From positions 434,001 to 498,000 of the forward strand of contig NZ_JAIQDB010000001.1 in assembly GCF_020037475.1 (NCBI RefSeq): a stretch of 64,000 nt of DNA, given 5' to 3'. The DNA is from Sutcliffiella deserti (GTDB lineage: Bacteria; Bacillota; Bacilli; Bacillales; Bacillaceae_I). A program made the translations under genes and the position numbers. The first letter of the stretch is position 1. Every line of letters begins with the position of its first letter. Of this stretch, positions 55,862 to 64,000 are shown one piece after another. Below the pieces are notes generated by a model, which was given only the letters and a program-made list of their open reading frames with translations, had not been told where the DNA came from and ran no database searches.

Positions 55862-55975
55862 GGCTCTTTTTGTGTAGCTTGTTTCGTTAAGATTAATCCT
55901 GTAAGCCCCACACTCGGCAGTCATGAGCACAAAAAAGATACAAAACAACGAATTGTTAAAAACAATTAAATAAAA
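55862..55975. mobile_element. Probable truncated family B element (B6)
   Basis: It begins GGCTCTTTTTGTGTAGCTTG, like the right terminal repeat of the family, and includes CATGAGCACAAAAAAG and AAAACAACGAATTG, which resemble GTAAAGAGCACAACAG and CAACAATTG in B7. The far terminal repeat is not recognisable and the right limit is a guess. It lies upstream of ykyA, divergent from defB. Confidence 0.45.
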
Positions 55976-56126
55976 CAACTTCCTCTCTCTTGATGCTAGA
56001 TTTATTATGTAACCTAAATTAATTTAATACTTTCCCTTCCTCACGTTTTTTCTGTTAAAATAACTTAATCAAAGTCATTATTGATTTTCCTATATTTGTT
56101 GAAAAAGATTGGAGTGAACCAAAACG

Positions 56127-56681
56127 ATGTTAACCACAAATGATATCATTAAAGAAGGACATCCAACGCTACGGGTTGTTGCCAAGGAGGTAATACTTCC
56201 AGCCACCGAAGAAGAAAAAGAAATTCTAAGCGAAATGATGGGTTACCTTAAAAATAGCCAAGACCCAGAAGTATCCGCTCAATATAAACTGCGACCAGGG
56301 GTGGGGCTTGCAGCACCACAAATCGATGTACCAAAAAGAATGATTGCCGTACATGTAGCAGATGAAGCCGGAAAACAGTATAGCTATGCATTATTTAACC
56401 CAAAAATAGTCAGCCATTCTGTAGAGCAAAGCTATCTTACTATAGGGGAAGGCTGCTTATCAGTTGAACGAGACGTACCGGGAATTGTCCCTAGATATGC
56501 CAGAGTCACTGTTAAAGGAACAACATTGGATGGAGAAGAAGTTAAATTACGATTAAAAGGGTTTGTCGCTATTGTATTTCAGCATGAAATTGATCACTTG
56601 AATGGAATTATGTTTTACGATCATATAAATCCTCAAGACCCTTTTCAAGCCCCTCAAAATGCGATACCTGTTGAAAGATGA
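56127..56681 (+). CDS. def: Peptide deformylase (DefB type)
   Basis: 184 residues from ATG 56127 behind GGAGTG. The three motifs of type 2 deformylase are intact: GVGLAAPQIDVPKR, EGCLSVERDVPG (metal cysteine) and FQHEIDHLNGIMFYDHI (metal histidines and catalytic glutamate). It removes formyl groups from nascent proteins. The length and insert NSQDPEVSAQYKLRPGVG match B. subtilis YkrB (DefB). A strong terminator follows. Confidence 0.97.
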   Translation: MLTTNDIIKEGHPTLRVVAKEVILPATEEEKEILSEMMGYLKNSQDPEVSAQYKLRPGVGLAAPQIDVPKRMIAVHVADEAGKQYSYALFNPKIVSHSVEQSYLTIGEGCLSVERDVPGIVPRYARVTVKGTTLDGEEVKLRLKGFVAIVFQHEIDHLNGIMFYDHINPQDPFQAPQNAIPVER

Positions 56682-56718
56682 TAAAAAAGTGGTTGGGACA
56701 AAACTGTTTTAGCCTAAG

Positions 56719-56771
56719 AAAAACCCGCACTAATTTGAGTTTTTTCAAATCAAATTAGTGCGGGTTTTTTA
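56719..56771 (+). terminator. Terminator of def
   Basis: Perfect 19-bp stem AAAACCCGCACTAATTTGA and its complement, with T-runs on both sides. Its base is flanked by GGTTGGGACAAAACTG, whose complement recurs beyond the family A copy. Confidence 0.9.
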
Positions 56772-56808
56772 ATGTCTTTAAATATACGTTTAGTCTTAAG
56801 GTTACCCA

Positions 56809-56940
56809 AGCGGTTGATTGGAGTGCAAGACGAAGACTCCTGCGGGAGAAGTGGCCAATGTGAGACCCCGCAGGCGAAGCCGAGGAGGCTCACGGGTCAC
56901 CCGCGGAAAGCGAAGTCTTGCACGGAAATCAATAGCGCCT
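56809..56940. repeat. GC-rich palindromic repeat, family A, best-defined unit
   Basis: About 132 bp. Ends TTGATTGGAGTGCAAGAC and GTCTTGCACGGAAATCAA are inverted copies; within lie CTCCTGCGGGAG, ACCCCGCAGGCG, AGCCGAGGAGGCTC and ACCCGCGGAAAGCG. The same core occurs at 1380-1535. A larger inverted pair, GTTGGGACAAAACTG (about 56693-56707) and CAGTTTTGTCCCGAC (about 56985-57000), surrounds it and the def terminator. Confidence 0.85.
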
Positions 56941-57082
56941 TTAAGAGCCGGTACTAAAATTTTTCGTCTTTTGTAAGAGTTATTTCAGTTTTGTCCCGAC
57001 CTCTTTTTATTTGGCTAGGTTAAACGTCGCTGGTGATGTACGATTATCAAGCATCATCTTTAACAGAGCCTTTTATTTTAAG

Positions 57083-57868
57083 CTATTTCCCTAGAAGGCC
57101 CACAAGTTCCAGGCCATGTTGAATGCCATCTTCGGCTACATCCTTCGTTACTCTGTCTGCTACTTTTAATAACTCTGCATGAGCATTTCCCATAGCTATC
57201 CCAGTACCTACATACTCTAACATCTCGATATCATTTAAACCATCACCAAAAGCATATACATTTTCTTTCTTAAATGGCATGCGTTCTAACATTCGTTCAA
57301 TTCCGATTGCTTTGGATCCGCCTTTTGGCAATATGTCTGTAGAATAAGAGTGCCAGCGGATAAAGTGGAAATCTTTATAAGCTTCAAGGTATGTTTGCTG
57401 ATCTTTCTCTTCTATAAATAGCAAAGCTTGATAGATTTCTGTTTCCTCTAAGAAGGATGATTGAAGTTCTGGATGCTTAAACTTTAAGCTCCCCATACTC
57501 TCATGTATAAAAGGATGATTTTGCACATTTGCTTTCATTGTCTTGTGGTTCAAATAAACTAACGGGTGCTTTTCCTGCTCTGCATACTTGCGCAGAACTT
57601 TCATTTTTTCGACACTTAGCGGATTTTTGTAGATTACCTCTCCTTCAAACACCACATATTGACCATTAAAGCTTACGAAGGTTTCTATATCTAATTCTTT
57701 TCGCAAATCCTCAAACATAAAAGGTGCCCTACCGGTTGCAATTGCAACGTATACGCCATTATTTTTTAGTTTTGCAATTGCCTTTTTAGTAGATAACGGA
57801 AGCTCTTTATTGTGGTCAAGTAATGTGCCATCTATATCAAAGAAAACTATTTTACTGTTTTTATCCAT
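57083..57868 (-). CDS. ykrA: Cof-type HAD family hydrolase (YkrA)
   Basis: 261 residues from ATG 57866-57868, five bases after AAGGTGG; a GTG three codons earlier lies within that site. HAD motif I FFDIDGTLLDHN, motif II in VAIATGRAPFMF, motif III lysine PKGGSKAIGI and motif IV AFGDGLNDIEMLEYVGTGIAMGNA are all present. It is a magnesium-dependent phosphatase of sugar phosphates, FMN or PLP; the substrate is unknown. Position near def and rpoY matches YkrA. Confidence 0.92.
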   Translation of the reverse strand: MDKNSKIVFFDIDGTLLDHNKELPLSTKKAIAKLKNNGVYVAIATGRAPFMFEDLRKELDIETFVSFNGQYVVFEGEVIYKNPLSVEKMKVLRKYAEQEKHPLVYLNHKTMKANVQNHPFIHESMGSLKFKHPELQSSFLEETEIYQALLFIEEKDQQTYLEAYKDFHFIRWHSYSTDILPKGGSKAIGIERMLERMPFKKENVYAFGDGLNDIEMLEYVGTGIAMGNAHAELLKVADRVTKDVAEDGIQHGLELVGLLGK

Positions 57869-57887
57869 AATTACCACCTTAAATTTT

Positions 57888-58787
57888 TTAAGCTACAATT
57901 TTATTTTCTAATTTTTGCTTTTTTGTTTTGTACGAAGACAAGTATACACCACTAAAGATCAGAACCAAACCAATGAGCATAGAAAAAGTGATTTGTTCAT
58001 TTAATAGTATACTTCCCCAAAGCATGGCCGTTAAAGGTACAATATAAGTAACAAGGGATGCAAATTCCGCGCTCCCCTCTTTTACCATATAATAATAAAG
58101 CAGGTAAGCAACTCCTGAGCCGAATACTCCTAAACCTATTAACGAAAAAAACACGGTTATGCTTCCTAATTGCAAGAAGGCTTCAGGTTGGAAAAATAAT
58201 GACATTAAACCCGAGATTATTCCCGCTAAAGCCAACGTACTAAAAGATATGATTGTGATTGGAATGTTTTTGAGATGTTTTCTGCTTAAATGAGCACCAA
58301 ATCCATAACAAATTGTTGCCCCTAGCATTGTCCCTACACCAAGTAAGTTATCTTGAAAAAGTTGCACGATATTCAGCTCTAAAAGTACAAGTATCCCAAA
58401 AAATCCTACACCTAATCCAATCCATTGGGTTTTTTCCATTTTACTAGCGAAAAGAGTAAAGCCTATTAAGATGGTCCACATGGGAGTAGTTGCATTTACA
58501 ACAGAAGCCAGACTGCTGCTAATGGACATTTCACTTACGGCAATCAGCGCCCAGGGAAGCGCATTATTTAGTAGTGCAATCAAAAGGACTGGGAACCATG
58601 GAACCTTTTTTAGTTCAGGTAATTTCCTTTGAAATGCTAGTAGAACCAGTAATGTTCCCGCCCCAAAAGCACACCTCCAAAAAACGACACCCCAGACTCC
58701 TAACTCACCCACAAGTATTTTAATGAATAGAAAAGATGTTCCCCATATTAAACTTAATGTAATTAATGCCAAATATAATTTTCTCAT
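57888..58787 (-). CDS. DMT (EamA) family transporter
   Basis: 299 residues with ten transmembrane helices arranged as two EamA repeats. LYLALITLSLIWGTSFLFIKIL with YMVKEGSAEFASLVTYIVPLTAMLWGSILLNE in the second repeat are typical. Presumably exports or imports a small metabolite; substrate not predictable. Just upstream of ykrA on the same strand, 19 bases apart, so possibly cotranscribed with it. Start ATG with a weak GGCGG site. Confidence 0.9.
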   Translation of the reverse strand: MRKLYLALITLSLIWGTSFLFIKILVGELGVWGVVFWRCAFGAGTLLVLLAFQRKLPELKKVPWFPVLLIALLNNALPWALIAVSEMSISSSLASVVNATTPMWTILIGFTLFASKMEKTQWIGLGVGFFGILVLLELNIVQLFQDNLLGVGTMLGATICYGFGAHLSRKHLKNIPITIISFSTLALAGIISGLMSLFFQPEAFLQLGSITVFFSLIGLGVFGSGVAYLLYYYMVKEGSAEFASLVTYIVPLTAMLWGSILLNEQITFSMLIGLVLIFSGVYLSSYKTKKQKLENKIVA

Positions 58788-59127
58788 CTTATCAACCGCC
58801 TAAACTCACTTTGTTAGGGTTACGAAATATAAATTTACACTTAACCTACATGAGGAAAGCGTTTACTGTCAATAGGTCTTTTTATTTTATAACTAAAAAG
58901 AATCTCCCGATGCTTATTCCCAAGAGCCCGTACTTATGATACTCTATAGCTAAATATAGCATTTCATTTAGACTCAAAATACCAAATAAAGCTCTAAAAA
59001 AATCTACCAACAAGCAGATATTGGCCATTCCTTGGGTGAAATAATTTTCTCTCTAATAACTTGATGTCCTTTTAGCACATACTACAAATAACTTCCTGGA
59101 CATACCTTGATAAGGAGTGAGGCACAT
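58788..59127. other. Intergenic region upstream of the EamA gene and the small peptide gene
   Basis: 340 bp without a supported longer gene. TTGATG and TACAAA spaced 16 apart near 59062-59089 are a weak promoter candidate for the peptide frame. No repeat recognised. Confidence 0.35.
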
Positions 59128-59199
59128 ATGCTTAGAAGATTAAGAAAAAAAATATTAAGAAAAATGAACAATATCCTTAATAGAAAAACAATTGCTTAA
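59128..59199 (+). CDS. Possible 23-residue, strongly basic peptide
   Basis: ATG 59128 follows AAGGAG at eight bases and gives MLRRLRKKILRKMNNILNRK then TIA and a stop. About nine Arg or Lys in 23 residues, with hydrophobics spaced as in an amphipathic helix. A hairpin with the sequence GAGTCCTTC / GAAGGGCTC follows 12 bases after the stop, so it looks like a complete short transcription unit. No family is recognised. It may be a real small gene or an accident; the good ribosome site and hairpin favour the first. Confidence 0.45.
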   Translation: MLRRLRKKILRKMNNILNRKTIA

Positions 59200-59210
59200 T
59201 TTAGGTTAAT

Positions 59211-59234
59211 GAGTCCTTCTAATGAAGGGCTCTT
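59211..59234 (+). terminator. Hairpin after the 23-residue frame
   Basis: Stem GAGTCCTTC / GAAGGGCTC with TAAT loop and one G-T pair, followed by TTACATATATTT; a weak terminator. Confidence 0.5.
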
Positions 59235-59416
59235 ACATATATTTAGGGGTAATAAATTTTACAAGCACCCTACCGCTCTTTATAATAGAAAGATATATGG
59301 TTCTTTTCTCATGAATATCCAAGACTTAGAAATATCTATAATGGAGAAATCCCATTTAAAAACAGACATATAGCTTTGTCTACTGAGTAAAACGTGAATC
59401 AAAATGATAAATAGTT

Positions 59417-59577
59417 TATAATATAGGGTATTAATGGTATAAGTGCCAACTGTACGGCTATATTTAAATATAATTTTTTAGAAAAACGATTAGCGCGTTG
59501 TCTTTTTGTAAGGTTAGACTAAGGCATAGTAGCTTTTCTCAGATGAAGAGTCGCCGGGCACTTCCGCCTTAGTAACC
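59417..59577 (+). promoter_or_regulatory. Structured leader candidate before rpoY-rnjA
   Basis: TATAAT (59417-59422) could start a leader of about 240 bases. In it GGTTAG-ACTAAGGC (59512-59525) pairs with GCCTTAGT-AACC (59566-59577), enclosing 40 bases that contain CTTTTCTC / GAAGAG and CGCCGGGCACTTCCG. No known riboswitch was recognised. Confidence 0.4.
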
Positions 59578-59667
59578 AAACATAAAATAACTATAGATAC
59601 CTTCCCTACCCACCCAATAGTTAATAACTTGGGGATACGGAAGAGAACTACTAAAGGAGAGATAGGA

Positions 59668-59877
59668 ATGATATACAAAGTCTTTTTTCAGCAAAACCCT
59701 ACAGAAGCACCTGTAAGAGAAAACACAGAATCTCTATACATAGAAGCTTCGGCGGTTTTTGAAGTACGCAGAAAATTAATAGACAAACCATACAATATTG
59801 AGTTCATCCAAGTGGTGGATGGAGCTTATCTTGAGTATGAAAAACAATCAGAAAATTATAAAGTATTGGAGATTTGA
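59668..59877 (+). CDS. rpoY: RNA polymerase epsilon subunit (RpoY, YkzG)
   Basis: 69 residues from ATG 59668 behind AAAGGAGAG; the frame is open 13 codons further up but without similarity. [60 protein letters not shown] is the epsilon subunit (DUF1447). It is a small accessory subunit of Firmicute RNA polymerase. Next gene rnjA begins six bases after its stop; the pair is conserved. Confidence 0.96.
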   Translation: MIYKVFFQQNPTEAPVRENTESLYIEASAVFEVRRKLIDKPYNIEFIQVVDGAYLEYEKQSENYKVLEI

Positions 59878-59883
59878 TAGAAA

Positions 59884-61551
59884 ATGAAATTTGTTAAAAA
59901 CAATCAAGCAGCGGTCTTCGCTTTAGGAGGACTAGGTGAGATCGGCAAAAACACCTACGCCATTCAGTTCCAGGATGAAATTATCTTAATTGATGCTGGA
60001 ATAAAATTTCCTGAAGATGAATTATTAGGAATCGATTATGTTATACCTGACTACACTTATTTAGTTAAAAACAAAGAAAAAATAAAAGGATTATTTGTAA
60101 CCCACGGACACGAGGATCATATTGGAGGAATACCTTACCTGCTTCGTGAAATAGATGTTCCTGTTTATGGGGGTAAGCTTGCTCTAGGCTTAATTAGAAA
60201 TAAACTTGAAGAACATGGTTTACTGAGAAAAGCGAAGTTAATTGAAATCCAAGAAGACGATATTATAAAATTTCGCAAGACGTCCATTACTTTCTTCCGC
60301 ACTACACATAGTATTCCTGATTCTTATGGTGTTGTTGTAAAAACACCTCAAGGAAACATTGTACACACCGGTGACTTTAAGTTTGACTTTACCCCTGTAG
60401 GAGAACCTGCAAACTTAACCAAAATGGCTGAAATCGGCAAAGAAGGTGTTTTATGCCTACTTTCTGATAGTACAAACAGTGAGATTCCTGACTTTACAAT
60501 GTCAGAACGACGTGTTGGTGAAAGCATTCAGGATATCTTCCGCAAAGTTGATGGACGAGTTATCTTTGCTACATTTGCTTCTAATATACATCGTCTTCAA
60601 CAAGTAATTGAAGCTGCTGTATCACACGGTAGAAAAGTTGCTGTTTTTGGACGCAGTATGGAGGCAGCAATTAACATAGGGCAAGAGCTTGGGTATATAC
60701 GCGCACCAAAAGAAACTTTTATCGACACACATCAGATAAATCGTATGCCAGCTAATAAAGTAACAATCCTGTGTACAGGAAGTCAGGGAGAACCAATGGC
60801 TGCCCTTTCAAGAATCGCCAATGGGACACATAGACAAATTCAGATCATTCCTGGTGACACAGTCGTATTCTCCTCTTCTCCTATTCCAGGAAACACGCTA
60901 AGTGTAAACCGTACAATTAACTTGCTGTTCCGTGCAGGTGCAGATGTAATTCATGGTTCATTAAGTGATATCCATACATCCGGTCACGGCGGACAACAAG
61001 AGCAAAAGTTAATGCTGCGCTTAATTAAACCGAAATACTTTATGCCTATACACGGCGAATATCGTATGCAAATTACGCACAAACAACTTGCTATTGATTG
61101 TGGGGTCCCTGAAGAGAACTGCTTTATCATGGACAACGGCGAGGTACTTGCACTTGGAGAGTCAGAAGCTTCTGTTGCCGGTAAAATTCCATCGGGCAAT
61201 GTCTATATTGACGGAAGCGGGATCGGTGACATCGGAAATATCGTGTTACGCGATCGACGTATCCTTTCTGAAGAGGGACTTGTTGTAGTAGTGGTGAGTA
61301 TTAATATGAAAGAATTCAAAATCGCATCAGGGCCTGATATTATATCCCGCGGGTTTGTATACATGAGGGAATCGGGTGACTTAATTAATGATGCACAGTC
61401 ACTGATTACTAAACACTTAAATAAAACGATGGAACGCCGTACAACTCAGTGGTCAGAAATCAAAAATGAAATAACTGATACACTTGCACCGTTTCTTTAT
61501 GAAAAAACAAAACGCCGTCCGATGATCCTACCTATCATTATGGAAGTTTAA
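59884..61551 (+). CDS. rnjA: Ribonuclease J1
   Basis: 555 residues. The metallo-beta-lactamase site is [19 protein letters not shown] (HxHxDH), with HTGDFKFD and the beta-CASP motifs including [17 protein letters not shown] and IHGEYRMQ. It is an essential 5'-3' exonuclease and endonuclease in mRNA decay and rRNA maturation. Length as in B. subtilis RNase J1. Forms an operon with rpoY and ends at a terminator. SR1P, encoded in the same window, is reported to work with GapA to promote its activity. Confidence 0.98.
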   Translation: MKFVKNNQAAVFALGGLGEIGKNTYAIQFQDEIILIDAGIKFPEDELLGIDYVIPDYTYLVKNKEKIKGLFVTHGHEDHIGGIPYLLREIDVPVYGGKLALGLIRNKLEEHGLLRKAKLIEIQEDDIIKFRKTSITFFRTTHSIPDSYGVVVKTPQGNIVHTGDFKFDFTPVGEPANLTKMAEIGKEGVLCLLSDSTNSEIPDFTMSERRVGESIQDIFRKVDGRVIFATFASNIHRLQQVIEAAVSHGRKVAVFGRSMEAAINIGQELGYIRAPKETFIDTHQINRMPANKVTILCTGSQGEPMAALSRIANGTHRQIQIIPGDTVVFSSSPIPGNTLSVNRTINLLFRAGADVIHGSLSDIHTSGHGGQQEQKLMLRLIKPKYFMPIHGEYRMQITHKQLAIDCGVPEENCFIMDNGEVLALGESEASVAGKIPSGNVYIDGSGIGDIGNIVLRDRRILSEEGLVVVVVSINMKEFKIASGPDIISRGFVYMRESGDLINDAQSLITKHLNKTMERRTTQWSEIKNEITDTLAPFLYEKTKRRPMILPIIMEV

Positions 61552-61566
61552 TGTAAATAGGAGTTC

Positions 61567-61601
61567 TAAAAAAGCCATGTGCAACTGCACACGGCTTTTT
61601 T
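61567..61601. terminator. Bidirectional terminator between rnjA and ktrC
   Basis: Stem AAAAAAGCC-TGTGCA / TGCACA-GGCTTTTTT, with T-runs on either strand. Confidence 0.9.
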
Positions 61602-61624
61602 AAAAGGACTTTTTTCATTGCAAC

Positions 61625-62290
61625 TTACTCTTCTACTTGATTCTTTTCAAAACGGTCGATATCCTTATCAGCACCTATAACAATAAGAATGTCACCCTGC
61701 CTGATTCCTTCATCAGCCTGGGGAGATACAATAATATCCCTTCCGCGTTTTATCGCAACAATATTAATGCCATACTTTGCACGAATATCCAGGTCTATTA
61801 AGGAATTACCATTTAATCTTTTGCTAGCAACAATCTCTACAATACTATGTTCATCTGAAAGCTCTAAATAATCCAATACATTATTCGAAACGATATTATG
61901 GGCTATTCTTTTTCCCATGTCCCGCTCAGGATGAACAATTTGATCTGCTCCAATTCGACTAAGTACTTTTTCATGATAGTCATTTGTTGCTTTTACAGTA
62001 ATATGCTGAACACCTAACTCTTTCAATATTAAAGTTGTCAGTATGCTAGCTTGAATATTATCCCCTATCGCTACGATAACATGATCGAAATTTCGTATTC
62101 CTAAACTTCTGAGTACTGCTTCATCTGTTGCATCACCCACAACCGCATGGGAGGCTACATTAGCATATTCATTAACTTTATCCTCATCTGTGTCGATGGC
62201 GAGCACTTCTACTCCTTCTTCACTTAAGGCTTTTACCATGCTTCCACCAAAACGACCTAATCCAATAACGGCAAACTCTTTCTTTTTCAA
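61625..62290 (-). CDS. ktrC: Potassium uptake regulatory subunit KtrC (RCK protein)
   Basis: 221 residues from TTG 62288-62290 behind GGGGG, giving MKKKEFAVIGLGRFGGSMVKALSEEGVEVLAIDTDEDKVNEYA, with the length of B. subtilis KtrC; the ATG five codons upstream overlaps the ribosome site. RCK_N domain with Rossmann GLGRFGGS and the acidic end of strand 2 (IDTDED), RCK_C domain about 135-215. It gates the potassium channel KtrD or KtrB according to ATP/ADP and c-di-AMP. Adjacent to rnjA as in B. subtilis. Confidence 0.95.
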   Translation of the reverse strand: MKKKEFAVIGLGRFGGSMVKALSEEGVEVLAIDTDEDKVNEYANVASHAVVGDATDEAVLRSLGIRNFDHVIVAIGDNIQASILTTLILKELGVQHITVKATNDYHEKVLSRIGADQIVHPERDMGKRIAHNIVSNNVLDYLELSDEHSIVEIVASKRLNGNSLIDLDIRAKYGINIVAIKRGRDIIVSPQADEGIRQGDILIVIGADKDIDRFEKNQVEE

Positions 62291-62418
62291 TGGCTTATCC
62301 CCCATTAACTACATGTTTTCTTTTCTTTTATTGTATCATAACTGCAATATTTCAATAGTGTGAAAACGAATAAAGATGCAAAAAGATCTTGTAGTAAAGT
62401 TGATAAACGAAGGTTAAA

Positions 62419-62452
62419 GGTGTAAAGTTACACCAAATAGATAATTTATAAT
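62419..62452 (+). promoter_or_regulatory. Palindromic operator candidate and -10 box before the Xre-type gene
   Basis: GGTGTAA-AG-TTACACC (62419-62434) is a perfect 16-bp palindrome; TATAAT follows at 62447-62452. The palindrome covers the -35 area, so an autorepressor site is plausible. Confidence 0.5.
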
Positions 62453-62472
62453 ACAAGGAGAAACTAAATACT

Positions 62473-62931
62473 ATGATACAAACAGAAATAATTGAAGTCA
62501 TTTCTAGCAAATTAAAGCTCATTCGTATTGAAGAGGGGTACACCCAGGATAAAATGGCAGAAATATTGGGAGTCTCAAAAAAAACATTAGTACAAATTGA
62601 AAAAGGCAGAACGAATGGCAGCTGGACGCTTATAGTCGCTGCCTGTGCCCTTTTTCGTGAAAATAGTACAATGATATCAATTTTAGGGAAAGACCCGTTA
62701 GAGGTAATTGAAACAGTTGCACACGAGCGCATTGACAAGAGCAAGGAAAAAACGTTGGGGGGGAAAATCTGGTGGAAGGAAATCTCCGAAACTTCTGGGT
62801 ACCGACTACAGCAAAATGTTATTAGCCAGCATTACCGGATCTTAGATAAAAAAGATTATCGGTGGTTTAGCACATTTAGTAAAGAAGAAGCTGAGCAGCG
62901 TTTCTTAGAGCTGGAAAATGAATTATGGTAA
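62473..62931 (+). CDS. Xre-family helix-turn-helix transcriptional regulator
   Basis: 152 residues. The HTH is at the N-terminus: LKLIRIEEGYTQDKMAEILGVSKKTLVQIEKGR (about 14-46). The C-terminal 80 residues (WWKEISETSGYRLQQNVISQHYRILDKKDYRWFSTFSKEEAEQRFLELENELW) look like an effector or dimerisation domain without a recognised family. It is a typical small autoregulated repressor. ATG 62473 is 12 bases after AAGGAG, somewhat long. It is not in the B. subtilis order; its targets are unknown. The ABC exporter gene is convergent. Confidence 0.86.
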   Translation: MIQTEIIEVISSKLKLIRIEEGYTQDKMAEILGVSKKTLVQIEKGRTNGSWTLIVAACALFRENSTMISILGKDPLEVIETVAHERIDKSKEKTLGGKIWWKEISETSGYRLQQNVISQHYRILDKKDYRWFSTFSKEEAEQRFLELENELW

Positions 62932-62936
62932 CGCAC

Positions 62937-62970
62937 AAAAGGCACCGGTAAGTAACCGGTGCCTTTTGTT
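62937..62970. terminator. Bidirectional terminator
   Basis: Perfect 13-bp stem AAAAGGCACCGGT / ACCGGTGCCTTTT around a 5-base loop, between the regulator and the ABC exporter gene. Confidence 0.92.
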
Positions 62971-62989
62971 TATAAATGAACTTTAAGAA

Positions 62990-64000
62990 TTAACCAACAT
63001 CTTGCATAGTGAATTGGGCTTTAACCAAATGATGGTAAATACCTTTATGCTCCATCAGCTTGTCATGATTTCCTTGCTCCATGATATTTCCATGATCAAG
63101 TACTATTATGTTATCTGCTTCTCTAATAGTAGATAATCTGTGGGCAATGATTATAGCTGTTCTTCCATTTAAAAGTTTCTTTAATGCGTTTTGGATTTGG
63201 ACTTCCGTTTCTGTATCAATACTAGCGGTCGCTTCATCCAAGATAATTATACGCGGATCAGCCAATAACGCTCTAGCAAATGAGATTAATTGCCTTTCCC
63301 CAACAGAAAGTACGTTTCCGCGTTCCTCTACTTCAGTTTCATAACCACTTTTCAGTTTTTCAATAAATACATTCGCACCAACTGCTTCAGCAGCAGCTTT
63401 CACTTCTTCATCTGTTGCGGAAGGGCGCCCAAAGCGTATGTTATCGTAAATTGTACCCGAGAATATGAATGTATCCTGAAGCACAACACTTATCTGGGAA
63501 CGTAAACTCTGCAGGGAAACATCACGGATATTGTAGCCATCGATTTTTACTGTTCCTCCTGTTGCATCATAAAACCGGGAGATCAGATTAGCAATTGTTG
63601 TTTTACCTGAGCCTGTATGTCCAACTAGGGCGACAGTTTGACCAGCTTCCATTTTGAGCGAAATCTTGTTCAGGGCGGTTCGTTTATTATCATAAGAGAA
63701 TTCTACCTCTTCAAATTCGATCTCACCACGAACATTGTCAATCTCCAACGCATGGTCTTTTTCATCCACATTAGGCTTTTCATCTAAAAATTCGAATATT
63801 CTCTCTGAAGATGCCATTCCTACGAGGAGCATATTATATAACTGACCTAACCTTGAAATCGGTTCCCAGAACATTCCTAGATAAAATGCAAATGAAACAA
63901 AGACCCCAATCGTTAATGTGCTTGTTCCGCCTTGAAGGTTTGATTGGATTAAATACGCTCCAAACCATATTAATATCGCGGTTCCAATTGCATTTGACAT
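62990..64000 (-). CDS. ABC transporter, ATP-binding/permease half (5' part beyond window)
   Basis: 336 residues of the C-terminal part of a half-size ABC exporter; the frame is open at the right edge and the apparent first methionine is internal. The visible part has the last transmembrane helices (AIGTAILIWFGAYLI, GVFVSFAFYLGMFWEPISRL) and an ATPase domain: Walker A ALVGHTGSGKTT, Q-loop VVLQDTFIFSGTI, signature LSVGERQ (in the usual LSxGxxQ place), Walker B IIILDEATASID and H-loop AHRLS. It resembles B. subtilis multidrug or lipid exporters such as YknU or YheH. Substrate unknown. Confidence 0.92.
   Translation of the reverse strand: MSNAIGTAILIWFGAYLIQSNLQGGTSTLTIGVFVSFAFYLGMFWEPISRLGQLYNMLLVGMASSERIFEFLDEKPNVDEKDHALEIDNVRGEIEFEEVEFSYDNKRTALNKISLKMEAGQTVALVGHTGSGKTTIANLISRFYDATGGTVKIDGYNIRDVSLQSLRSQISVVLQDTFIFSGTIYDNIRFGRPSATDEEVKAAAEAVGANVFIEKLKSGYETEVEERGNVLSVGERQLISFARALLADPRIIILDEATASIDTETEVQIQNALKKLLNGRTAIIIAHRLSTIREADNIIVLDHGNIMEQGNHDKLMEHKGIYHHLVKAQFTMQDVG

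Noticed and set aside
59417-59577. A known riboswitch before rpoY
   Set aside because: I compared it mentally with the common Bacillus classes (T-box, SAM, TPP, yybP-ykoY, ydaO and others) and recognised no conserved core.

Overview
The window is a contiguous stretch of core chromosome from a low-GC, endospore-forming Firmicute of the Bacillaceae. The evidence is the gene set and order: sporulation genes (ylbJ, ylbD, ylaJ, a ytvI-like gene), a caa3 oxidase whose subunit II carries cytochrome c, Bacillus-type Shine-Dalgarno sites and many TTG/GTG starts. Gene order closely follows, in reverse, the Bacillus subtilis segment ktrC-rnjA-rpoY-ykrA-defB-ykyA-pdhABCD-slp-SR1-speA-yktA-yktB-yktC-ylaF-typA-ylaH-ylaI-ylaJ-ylaK-ylaL-glsA-ylaN-pyc-ctaA-ctaB-ctaCDEFG-ylb genes-rpmF. 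I cannot name the species.

Layout. 1-2.0 kb: a cut-off enoyl-CoA hydratase gene, a block of GC-rich repeats and rpmF. 2.0-16.3 kb: the ylb cluster (YceD-like YlbN, TmcAL, PDZ protease YlbL, patatin YlbK, YlbJ, coaD, rsmD, ylbG, ricF/ylbF, ylbE, ylbD, ylbC, ylbB, ylbA) with a few orphan genes and a probable CsfG sporulation sRNA. 16.6-31 kb: an Asp23-like gene, a YtvI-like permease, DUF420, the caa3 oxidase and haem A synthesis genes, pyruvate carboxylase and ylaN; ftsW, which lies between ylaN and pyc in B. subtilis, is absent. 31.4-47.5 kb: glutaminase, PhoH-like ATPase, typA, small yla/ykt genes, speA, and an SR1-like dual-function RNA encoding a 41-residue SR1P peptide. 47.5-57 kb: repeats, slp-like lipoprotein, pdhABCD, ykyA, peptide deformylase. 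57-64 kb: HAD phosphatase, EamA transporter, a possible 23-residue peptide gene, rpoY-rnjA, ktrC, an Xre-type regulator, and an ABC exporter gene cut by the window edge.

Functionally the region joins central carbon flux (PDH, pyruvate carboxylase, SR1P, which is known to bind GapA) to terminal respiration (haem A synthesis and oxidase assembly), with RNA metabolism (RNase J1, RpoY, the Ric protein YlbF, RsmD, TmcAL) and sporulation genes interspersed.

The least explained content lies between the genes. A family of about 65-182 bp elements (nine copies seen) has about 24-bp terminal inverted repeats; three copies have perfect 8-bp target duplications and one of these lies exactly on the ctaA stop codon, so it looks like a non-autonomous MITE-type element. 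A second, GC-rich palindromic family occurs in at least six places, including two 216-bp copies nearly identical although 47 kb apart. I found no anti-phage island, prophage, CRISPR array, rRNA or tRNA.
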